From Bdellovibrionota bacterium (lineage in GTDB: Bacteria; Bdellovibrionota; Bacteriovoracia; Bacteriovoracales; Bacteriovoracaceae), in contig JAURQB010000004.1 of assembly GCA_030836365.1 (NCBI GenBank), positions 1 through 12,744 on the forward strand: a stretch of 12,744 nt of DNA, read 5' to 3'. Both the position numbers and the translations under genes were made by a program. Below the pieces are notes generated by a model, which searched no databases, was not told the DNA's origin, and saw only the letters and a program-made list of their open reading frames with translations. Shown piece by piece: positions 7,552 to 12,744 of this stretch; positions within the stretch are counted from its first letter, which is position 1, and each line of letters opens with the position of its first letter.

Positions 7552-8076
7552 TTAATTAGTCTCTGCGAGAATCTTCGCGGTCAAAATACTCACTCGTGTT
7601 TGACTATCAATATCTTGATAGTTGAGTAGTACTTCGACTAGTGAATGCGCGAGACCTAGTTCGTAGGCAAAGTCATCCGCTTCAATCTGAGCTTCGAGTG
7701 TCGCAATATTCTTACGATGATGTTGATAATAAAGATGGCCAAATTCATGCGCAAGTATTGATAGTGCGCGATCATTATTGACGTTTTTTAAGCTGCTAAT
7801 TAGTTCCGGAAAAAGAAGGAGAACACTCGCATCCTTTGGCGTTTGAACAAGGCAGCTATACTCACCACTTACTGGTTGTATAATAATATCTCCGCCTTTA
7901 ATCAGCTCTCGCTGATGGGCCGGATTGAATTTATCAATTAATTCCAAAAATGCGCGGGAAATATGTCTTTCGTTTAAAAGCCAATGATTATAGGGATTCA
8001 GAAATAAATGGTTCTTAAATGATTTTGTTTTATTTGGCGTTTGGTGATGATTATTTTTTTTAAAAATTGAAAACAT
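7552..8076 (-). CDS. Putative zinc metallopeptidase-like protein with HEFGH motif
   Basis: The 174-residue product has no signal peptide or membrane segment, so it is probably cytoplasmic. The central feature is ILAHEFGHLYYQHH (HExxH at residues 110-114), followed by EAQIEADDFAYELGL, whose glutamates or aspartate near 132-134 could supply the third zinc ligand. The short spacing and the EADxFAxEL pattern resemble the ImmA/IrrE (M78) type of gluzincin more than classical M48, although the rest is not recognisable. The N-terminal 30 residues are lysine-, histidine- and asparagine-rich and probably disordered. No helix-turn-helix partner gene is adjacent, unlike typical ImmA loci. It faces uvrB tail to tail with 7 bp between stops and no terminator seen. 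The ATG at 8076 is the only plausible start; the ribosome site is weak. Substrate and activity are unknown. Confidence 0.75.
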   Translation of the reverse strand: MFSIFKKNNHHQTPNKTKSFKNHLFLNPYNHWLLNERHISRAFLELIDKFNPAHQRELIKGGDIIIQPVSGEYSCLVQTPKDASVLLLFPELISSLKNVNNDRALSILAHEFGHLYYQHHRKNIATLEAQIEADDFAYELGLAHSLVEVLLNYQDIDSQTRVSILTAKILAETN

Positions 8077-8187
8077 AGCTACTTGTCGAGCAATTTTTAG
8101 GCGTGGGTTAGTATTTATAAATAATATTTAGATAAATGGAAAAAAATGCCAAAAATGGGGGATTCATTAAAAAGAATTTAGAATAAT
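8077..8187. other. AT-rich divergent intergenic spacer
   Basis: This 111-bp gap separates the oppositely oriented HExxH gene and exported-protein gene and must hold promoters for both. It is very AT-rich, with a stretch of short A/T runs at about 8111-8135, and has a G5 run at 8157-8161. A possible leftward -35 box is TTGGCA (complement of 8147-8152), but no well-spaced -10 was found for either direction. Confidence 0.5.
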
Positions 8188-8541
8188 ATGATGAAGTTCT
8201 CTCTCGCTCTAATATTTTTTCAAGTGATTTGGTTTCAACATCTTCATGCTGCTGAGTTTACTCTTGAGTACTATCCTCAAAAAGTCGTGATGAATGCACC
8301 ATCTCCTAAGAAAAAAGATAAGACTGATACCGTGATTATTGAAAACAAATTAATGTCCACATTAATTATTCAGATAATTGATCACGAAAATATTATTTCG
8401 AATAAATCGATACGAGCAAATCAAACGGGCAGCATCATTTTTAATCGGCACGCAGGAAAAAAATATTTTATTCGCACCATACAGCCCGCCTCAGAGTTAA
8501 TTGAGCTCAGTCATTTAGGGAGAAAAATTGAGATTCCTTAG
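8188..8541 (+). CDS. Small exported protein of unknown family
   Basis: I do not recognise this 117-residue protein. It begins with a typical Sec signal peptide: MMKFS, a hydrophobic core (LALIFFQVIWF) and a likely type I cleavage after residue 21 in HLHA-AEF, with no lipobox cysteine. The mature part of about 96 residues starts with a short lysine-rich linker (PSPKKKDKTD). It continues with alternating hydrophobic stretches (TVIIENKLMSTLIIQIID, TGSIIF, KKYFIRTI) suggesting a small beta-sandwich, and contains no cysteines. Expected location is the periplasm or outside. The start could be either of two adjacent ATG codons (8188 or 8191); no strong ribosome site is visible. Its last 14 bases overlap the start of the downstream phosphoesterase gene, whose ribosome site lies inside this gene, so the two are translationally coupled and probably functionally linked. 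Confidence 0.75.
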   Translation: MMKFSLALIFFQVIWFQHLHAAEFTLEYYPQKVVMNAPSPKKKDKTDTVIIENKLMSTLIIQIIDHENIISNKSIRANQTGSIIFNRHAGKKYFIRTIQPASELIELSHLGRKIEIP

Positions 8542-9655
8542 AAAAAAAAATACGAAAAAAACTTGTTTGGTCATTTCTGATTTGCACCTTGGTGCTGGTT
8601 ACTTTTTTCAAGGACACGTGAATAATTTAGAGGATTTTACGAACGATCAAGAATTGGTTCAGTTTTTTCAGTACTATTCAACTGGTGATTATAAGAATGA
8701 AGAAGTTGAAGTTGTCATCAATGGTGACTTCATTGATTTTTTGGCCGTTCCTTATGTAAATTTTTTCGATGATCATTTTTGGGGGGACGAAGCGAGTGTT
8801 GAAAAGCTCGAACTCGTATTAAAGGCTCATCCTGAAGTATTTGAAGCAATGAAGAAATTTATTTCAATATCAGGAAAAAAAATCACCTATATTATTGGAA
8901 ATCATGATGCTGAATTACAAATGAAAAAAGTTAGAGAGCATCTTTGTCAATTTTTTGATCATCATGAACAATTTAAGCTGATCGGTTTTGATATTGATGA
9001 GTATCGTCCTTTTGAAGGCGTCGTTATTAAGCATGGGCATAGTTATGACATTCCAAACGATATAACGATCGAAGACAACTTTTTTCAAGATGATTCGGGT
9101 AATGAGTTTTTTATTCCTCCATGGGGAAGTTATTACGTCGCCAGAGTAATCAATCGATTTAAAGTGGAAAGAAGGCATGTTGCCTCAGTCAGGCCAATAA
9201 AAAGATTTATCATTAACGGTTTGATTTATGATTTTTACTTTACCTGTCGGTTTCTTCTGGCCAACGTTGTTTATTATTTTATGGTTCGTTTTATCTATCT
9301 TTTTAAGACAAAAAAATCCCTAGGAGCCCTTGTTGATTTAATACAAAGCGAATTAAATCTAAATGATGGTGAAGTTTCCACAAGAGAGTACTTTTTAAAA
9401 AATGATAAAGAGCGAGTATTGATAACGGGCCATACGCATAAGCCGGAGTACTCGCAAGTAACAGGAAAGAAGGTGTACATTAACACAGGGACTTGGACCA
9501 ATATGCATAACCTTGATTTTGCTCATAGTAAAATTGAGAGCACATTAACTTATGCCATGGTTGAATCGGTAGAGGAGGAAGGTGAGAACTCTATTGAATC
9601 GAACCTCCAAGCGTGGAAAGGTATCAATGATAAACCATTTATTGATTTTGCATGA
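8528..9655 (+). CDS. Calcineurin-like metallophosphoesterase, possibly membrane-associated
   Basis: All metal-binding motifs of the calcineurin-like phosphoesterase fold are present in order: SDLHLG (Asp18, His20), NGDFIDF (Asp67), GNHDAE (124-129), KHGHSYD (His169, His171) and GHTHKPEY (301-308), followed by INTGTWT. The arrangement resembles UDP-2,3-diacylglucosamine hydrolase (LpxH-like) relatives, but at 375 residues it is well over LpxH's roughly 240. An insert at about residues 180-290 includes an aromatic, hydrophobic segment at 228-260 that could lie in or on the membrane. Substrate is therefore uncertain: lipid A precursor, another phospholipid or a nucleotide. The start is TTG at 8528, preceded by AGGGAGA (8517-8523), with a 14-bp overlap with the upstream exported-protein gene. 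No ATG exists before the first metal motif, which supports the TTG. No signal peptide is seen, so the active site is probably cytoplasmic. Confidence 0.85.
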   Translation: MRFLRKKNTKKTCLVISDLHLGAGYFFQGHVNNLEDFTNDQELVQFFQYYSTGDYKNEEVEVVINGDFIDFLAVPYVNFFDDHFWGDEASVEKLELVLKAHPEVFEAMKKFISISGKKITYIIGNHDAELQMKKVREHLCQFFDHHEQFKLIGFDIDEYRPFEGVVIKHGHSYDIPNDITIEDNFFQDDSGNEFFIPPWGSYYVARVINRFKVERRHVASVRPIKRFIINGLIYDFYFTCRFLLANVVYYFMVRFIYLFKTKKSLGALVDLIQSELNLNDGEVSTREYFLKNDKERVLITGHTHKPEYSQVTGKKVYINTGTWTNMHNLDFAHSKIESTLTYAMVESVEEEGENSIESNLQAWKGINDKPFIDFA

Positions 9656-9746
9656 TGTAGTTGACCGTTTGAGTTGGTTAATAAAAACAATTATTTAGGC
9701 ATTTTTTTCTTAAGAAGATTTTTCCCCACCCGATAGAGTTGGTACT

Positions 9747-9762
9747 TGCTCAATCATGAGCA
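9747..9762. repeat. 16-bp inverted repeat upstream of flagellin, possible operator
   Basis: TGCTCA (9747-9752) and TGAGCA (9757-9762) are perfect complements around ATCA. The element lies about 90 bp before the flagellin ATG and directly abuts the candidate -35 at 9765. No T-run follows, so a DNA-binding site is likelier than a terminator; the binding protein is unknown. Confidence 0.5.
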
Positions 9763-9764
9763 TT

Positions 9765-9790
9765 TAAAATTTATAGCAGTATGCTTATTG
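9765..9790 (+). promoter_or_regulatory. Weak candidate sigma-28 (FliA) flagellin promoter
   Basis: TAAA at 9765-9768 (within TAAAATTT) matches the FliA -35 core. GCTTATTG at 9783-9790, 14 bases later, matches only four of eight bases of the GCCGATAA -10. Position relative to the gene, with a leader of about 50 bases, is right, but the -10 is poor. No sigma-54 GG-N10-GC pair fits better. Confidence 0.25.
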
Positions 9791-9848
9791 CCCCTCAAGG
9801 TTAGAAGGGTAAATTCCAGAAAGGAAGTAATCGTCCAAGGAGGATGCA

Positions 9849-10682
9849 ATGGGTTTGCGGATTAACACAAATGTTGTGTCACTTTCTGCTCAACGTCAGC
9901 TTGGGGTTTCAAACTCCCAAAAGCAACACTCCCTTGAAAAACTCTCTTCTGGTTCTCGAATTGTTCGGGCCGCTGATGATGCCGCTGGATTGGCAATCAG
10001 TGAGAAGTTTAAGGCACAAATTAGAGGCCTTAAACAAGCAGAGAGAAACGCAGGTGACGGTATTTCGATGATTCAAACTGCTGAAGGTGGTTTGAACGAA
10101 GTATCAAATATCCTATCAAGGCTGAGGGAGCTTTCAATGCAAGCTGCTTCTGACACAGTTAGTGATACGGAGCGAGGTTTTACAAATCTCGAGTATCAAA
10201 ACTTGAAGCAAGAAGTCGAAAGGATTTCTCAAGTAACGGAGTTTAACGGAAATAAACTCTTAAACGGAGTAGGCGGAGTCTACGATTTTCAAATCGGTAT
10301 CAACAATGATGCATTTCAAGATCGAATTACAATGGATACAACGACATTGAATTCAAGTGCAAGTTCATTAGGTGTATCGGAAATCGATATTTCGTCGAAA
10401 GCAGGTGCTCAAAACAGCTTAGCGGTTTTAGATCAAGCGATTGAAACTGTTTCAGGCCAAAGAGCTCAGCTTGGTGCCAAGCAAAACCGGTTAACGTCGA
10501 CGATTCAAAACTTACAAGTTTTCAATGAGAACTTGTCTGCAGCGAATTCTCGAATTAGAGATACCGACTTTGCTGAGGAAACAGCTAAGAACACTAAACT
10601 AAATATTCTAACAAATGCCGGAGCCTCTGTTCTTGCGCAGTCAAATGCACAAAACTCAGTAGCACTGAAATTGATTGGATAA
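9849..10682 (+). CDS. fliC: Flagellin
   Basis: The product is the filament subunit, exported by the flagellar type III apparatus. At 277 residues it is a compact flagellin. The N-terminal D0/D1 segment (about 1-140) starts MGLRINTNVVSLSAQRQL and has LEKLSSGSRI, AADDAAGLAISE, GDGISMIQTAEGGLNE and RLRELSMQAASDT. The C-terminal D1/D0 segment (about 185-277) has LGAKQNRL, ENLSAANSRIRDTDFAEET and the terminal VLAQSNAQNSVALKLIG. Only about 45 residues lie between, so the variable D2/D3 surface domains are essentially missing, as in other short flagellins including those of Bdellovibrio relatives. The ATG at 9849 follows the very strong site AAGGAGGA (9837-9844), fitting high expression. It is transcribed alone, flanked by its own leader and a strong terminator. 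Which of several likely paralogues this is cannot be told here. Confidence 0.97.
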   Translation: MGLRINTNVVSLSAQRQLGVSNSQKQHSLEKLSSGSRIVRAADDAAGLAISEKFKAQIRGLKQAERNAGDGISMIQTAEGGLNEVSNILSRLRELSMQAASDTVSDTERGFTNLEYQNLKQEVERISQVTEFNGNKLLNGVGGVYDFQIGINNDAFQDRITMDTTTLNSSASSLGVSEIDISSKAGAQNSLAVLDQAIETVSGQRAQLGAKQNRLTSTIQNLQVFNENLSAANSRIRDTDFAEETAKNTKLNILTNAGASVLAQSNAQNSVALKLIG

Positions 10683-10701
10683 TTAATATTTAAGTGACCT
10701 A

Positions 10702-10742
10702 GTGAAAAAGGCACCTTTCGAATGAGGGGTGCCTTTTTTTTA
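10702..10742. terminator. Strong, probably bidirectional terminator between flagellin and thiolase genes
   Basis: AAAAGGCACC (10706-10715) pairs with GGTGCCTTTT (10728-10737). Wobble and further pairs (10716-10719 with 10724-10727) can extend the stem to 14 bp with loop GAAT. Nine T follow on the + strand (10734-10742), and the 5 A at 10705-10709 give a T-run for leftward transcripts. It lies 20-55 bp after the flagellin stop and just beyond the thiolase stop at 10747. Confidence 0.92.
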
Positions 10743-10746
10743 TTTG

Positions 10747-11943
10747 TTAGCAGTTTTCAACGCTGACGGAAATTCCTTGGCCGACGCCAATACACATGGT
10801 GGCCAGACCATTTTTAAGATTTTTATTTTCCTTCATTTGATAAGAAAGACTTGTCATAATTCGTGCACCACTGGCGCCAAGTGGATGGCCGATGGCAATT
10901 GCGCCACCCCAAGGATTAACAATTGTTGGATCAATATTTAATTCTTTTATACACGAGAGCGCTTGGGCCGCGAATGCCTCATTCAGTTCAATGAGATCAA
11001 AATGATTTATATCAATGTTATTTTTTTTCATCAGAGTTCTCGTGGACTCAACGGGGCCAATGCCCATCGTATTCGGGTGAACACCTCTTGTCGCCGCGCC
11101 AGTGATTCGCACCATGGGGGTAAGTTTGTGCTCTTTCAGAAACTTTTCACTGACGATTAAAAGAGAGCATGCACCATCATTCATCGGACTGGAGTTTCCG
11201 GCCGTGACGCTCCCATCTTTTTTGAAAACCGCGCGCAGTTTCGAGAGTGAATCTAGGCTTGAATTTTCTCGAATGCACTCGTCATGCTCAATGGTTTCTT
11301 CTGATTTTCTTTTTTGAATGGTGATCGGGACAATTTGTGAAGATAGCTTTCCTGTATTTTTTGCCTTCGCGGCTTTTAAGTGTGAGTTGAGCGCGAAGTG
11401 ATCTTGCTCTTCTCTGGTGATGTTATATTTTTCCACAAGGTTTTCCGCCGTTTGTCCCATACCTAATAGCTCAAACATTTCTTTCATTTTTGGATTAGGA
11501 AAACGCCAACCAAAACTCGTGTCATACATTTTTTGCGCGCGATCAAAAGCACTTTCACCTTTGCTGATGACATACGGCCCGCGACTCATACTTTCAACGC
11601 CACAAGCAATCACGCAATCAGAAAGTCCGGAGGCAATTCTCGCGTAGGCACTCATCATAGAATCTAGAGATGAGCCACAAAGTCGATTAATCGTATTGGC
11701 TGGAACGTCTAAAGGAATTCCCGCCAAAACGGCACTCATGCGTCCAACATTGCGATTGTCTTCTCCTGCTTGATTCGCACAACCCGCGTGAATATCATCA
11801 ATCAGGCCTAGATCAAAATCAACTTGATCCACAAGATGCTTAAGTGAGTGCGCCAGCAGGTCATCGGTTCGAACACTTGCGAGGCTTCCGCCAATTTTTC
11901 CAAAAGGTGTTCTATTTGCACGGACAATGTAAACTTGTTGCAT
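10747..11943 (-). CDS. PcaF/PaaJ-type 3-oxoacyl-CoA thiolase
   Basis: The 398-residue product is a type I (degradative) thiolase that cleaves a 3-oxoacyl-CoA with CoA to release acetyl-CoA. The nucleophile is Cys89 in NTINRLCGSSLDSM. GVESMSRGPYV, SSPMNDGACSLL and ELNEAFAAQ follow. The second active-site pair is His353 in GGAIAIGHPLGASG and Cys384 in MCIGVGQG. GCANQAGEDNRNVGRMSAVLAG and FGWRFPNPKMKE are characteristic of the 3-oxoadipyl-CoA/3-oxo-5,6-dehydrosuberyl-CoA thiolase branch (PcaF, PaaJ) rather than of acetoacetyl-CoA thiolase, but the exact substrate is inferred. The ATG at 11943 is chosen because GAAGGA lies seven bases upstream; an in-frame ATG at 11958 overlaps that site. It follows the dehydrogenase gene by 18 bp in the same operon. 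Confidence 0.9.
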   Translation of the reverse strand: MQQVYIVRANRTPFGKIGGSLASVRTDDLLAHSLKHLVDQVDFDLGLIDDIHAGCANQAGEDNRNVGRMSAVLAGIPLDVPANTINRLCGSSLDSMMSAYARIASGLSDCVIACGVESMSRGPYVISKGESAFDRAQKMYDTSFGWRFPNPKMKEMFELLGMGQTAENLVEKYNITREEQDHFALNSHLKAAKAKNTGKLSSQIVPITIQKRKSEETIEHDECIRENSSLDSLSKLRAVFKKDGSVTAGNSSPMNDGACSLLIVSEKFLKEHKLTPMVRITGAATRGVHPNTMGIGPVESTRTLMKKNNIDINHFDLIELNEAFAAQALSCIKELNIDPTIVNPWGGAIAIGHPLGASGARIMTSLSYQMKENKNLKNGLATMCIGVGQGISVSVENC

Positions 11944-11961
11944 GATTTTTTCCTTCATCGA

Positions 11962-12744
11962 TTAAGAGTCAAGCTCACTAAAAAGTATAGCGCGCTGGTA
12001 TCGTTCTGGTGATTCATTTTTATTAAAAGTTGGAAGATTGGAGAGAACCTTTTTGATGCTCTCTTTGTCAAAGTCATTCATCCATGAAAGTGGGCCTTTG
12101 GGGTAATTAAGGCCAAAGCGCATGGCCAAATCAAGATCATCAGGTGAGGCCAATTTTTCTTCTAGGGCAATTTGCGCCTCATTGATGAGCATGCACAGGA
12201 CGCGAGAAAAAACGTGTGTGTTTGTTTGCTCAGTTGCAAAAACAGCGTGCTCAATCCCAGAGGCGACAGTTGCCGCAATTTGATCACACTCTTTTTTTAA
12301 TAACAGCTCGGCGCCATTTTCGGTTTTAAATTGATACGCTAGTGAGCCATCAACTTTTGCCCATAACAGCTTAAAGCTCTCCTGAGAGTAAGTTGAAAGA
12401 TCAGCGATCACTTTTTTCTTTTTTGAATTCAACTCATCATAAAGTTTTAATTTGTCTTCAATACTTGCCTTAGATAAGTCGATCACAAGCTCAGTTTCAT
12501 CTTCTATTTTTTCGTCAATGTTTTTTATCACTTGGTAGGAGAGAGGTGCTTGAAGGTATTTTATGGTTGATTTTTTTTCACCCATTAAAAAACCGTCGCC
12601 CGATTTGGCGCCTAGTTTTCCATTTTTCACCATCTCTTGTTGAATAGCATGGGGAGCAAATCGTGGATGAGAATCAAAACTCTCAAATACATTTGTCGTC
12701 GCTGCTAAGTTGATATCAATACCAATGAGATCCATTAATTCAAA
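11962..12744 (-). CDS. PaaH-type 3-hydroxyacyl-CoA dehydrogenase, C-terminal part
   Basis: The frame is open to the right window edge, so the N-terminal NAD-binding Rossmann domain is outside; about 260 residues are visible. They start with the first 3HCDH C-terminal domain (FELMDLIGIDINLAATTNVFES, PRFAPHAIQQEMVKNGKLGAKSGDGF). A linker of about 110 residues rich in lysine and glutamate follows. A second 3HCDH C-terminal domain (VLCMLINEAQIALEEKLASPDDLDLAMRFGLNYPKGPLSWMNDFD) ends near residue 235. This tandem-domain build is that of PaaH/PaaC-like enzymes, which oxidise 3-hydroxyadipyl-CoA or fatty 3-hydroxyacyl-CoA to the 3-oxo compound using NAD. The thiolase 18 bp downstream would take the next step. 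Family assignment is firm, substrate is not. The methionine at 12735 is internal, not the start. Confidence 0.9.
   Translation of the reverse strand, partial: FELMDLIGIDINLAATTNVFESFDSHPRFAPHAIQQEMVKNGKLGAKSGDGFLMGEKKSTIKYLQAPLSYQVIKNIDEKIEDETELVIDLSKASIEDKLKLYDELNSKKKKVIADLSTYSQESFKLLWAKVDGSLAYQFKTENGAELLLKKECDQIAATVASGIEHAVFATEQTNTHVFSRVLCMLINEAQIALEEKLASPDDLDLAMRFGLNYPKGPLSWMNDFDKESIKKVLSNLPTFNKNESPERYQRAILFSELDS

Larger units (their letters stand above)
9656..9848 (+). other. Flagellin upstream region
   Basis: This 193-bp non-coding stretch holds the end of the phosphoesterase transcript and the flagellin leader. A weak hairpin, AATAA (9680-9684) with TTATT (9691-9695), is followed by a T7 run at 9702-9708 and may act as a poor terminator. 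TTCTTAAGAA (9707-9716) is a perfect palindrome of unknown meaning. Downstream lie a longer inverted repeat and a candidate flagellar promoter, listed separately, and the strong ribosome site AAGGAGGA at 9837-9844. Confidence 0.6.

Noticed and set aside
9702..9725. TTCTTAAGAA palindrome flanked by T-runs as a terminator
   Set aside because: It has no loop-forming space and no GC pairs beyond one at the core, so a stable RNA hairpin is unlikely.
9738..9765. Sigma-54 promoter for flagellin (TTGGTACTTGCT)
   Set aside because: The GG and GC elements do not have the required 10-base separation; the resemblance is limited to the first half.
10963..11317. Frames of 65 and 71 residues antisense to the thiolase
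   Set aside because: Both are opposite strongly conserved thiolase coding sequence, with no ribosome site or recognisable domain.

Overview
The window is ordinary-looking, low-to-moderate GC bacterial chromosome, densely coded with short intergenic gaps. The combination points to a Bdellovibrionota-type organism, most likely Bacteriovorax-like: a CarD/CdnL-family regulator beside gltX, a compact flagellin of about 277 residues, a DAP-pathway lysA, frequent TTG/GTG starts with purine-rich Shine-Dalgarno sites, and a PaaH/PaaJ-type acyl-CoA degradation pair. The taxon is inferred from gene style only. No phage, IS element, CRISPR array, tRNA or rRNA was seen.

Layout. Positions 2-2035 (+) hold an energy-metabolism operon: the 3' part of sucC, then sucD and ndk, closed by a strong GGGCCC hairpin terminator. 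Positions 2100-2634 (+) hold a CarD-like RNA polymerase-binding regulator with its own near-consensus sigma-70 promoter. Positions 2669-4159 (+) hold gltX, again with a near-consensus promoter and a GTG start. A 28-bp tandem repeat starts inside the last codons of gltX and fills the gap to the convergent lysA (-, to about 5486). uvrB (+, TTG start at 5544) diverges from lysA and meets a small HExxH putative metallopeptidase (-, 7552-8076) tail to tail, 7 bp apart. An AT-rich divergent spacer then leads to a two-gene (+) unit: a short exported protein of unknown family overlapping a calcineurin-like metallophosphoesterase. A flagellin gene (+) follows behind a 193-bp leader with a palindrome and a very strong ribosome site. 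It ends in a hairpin that can also serve the convergent (-) acyl-CoA operon. That operon consists of a PaaH-type 3-hydroxyacyl-CoA dehydrogenase, cut by the window's right edge, followed by a PcaF/PaaJ-type thiolase.

How the genes fit together. SucCD makes nucleoside triphosphate from succinyl-CoA and Ndk redistributes the phosphate among nucleotides, so the first operon is metabolically coherent. The PaaH/PaaJ pair would perform the last oxidation and thiolysis of a dicarboxylyl-CoA or fatty acyl-CoA, feeding acetyl-CoA and possibly succinyl-CoA into the same cycle. The remaining genes (lysine/peptidoglycan precursor synthesis, excision repair, tRNA charging, motility) are independent housekeeping units.

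No convincing new multi-gene system is present. The parts least explained by known families are the exported-protein/phosphoesterase pair, the orphan HExxH protein, the repeat array at the gltX-lysA junction and the palindrome upstream of the flagellin gene.
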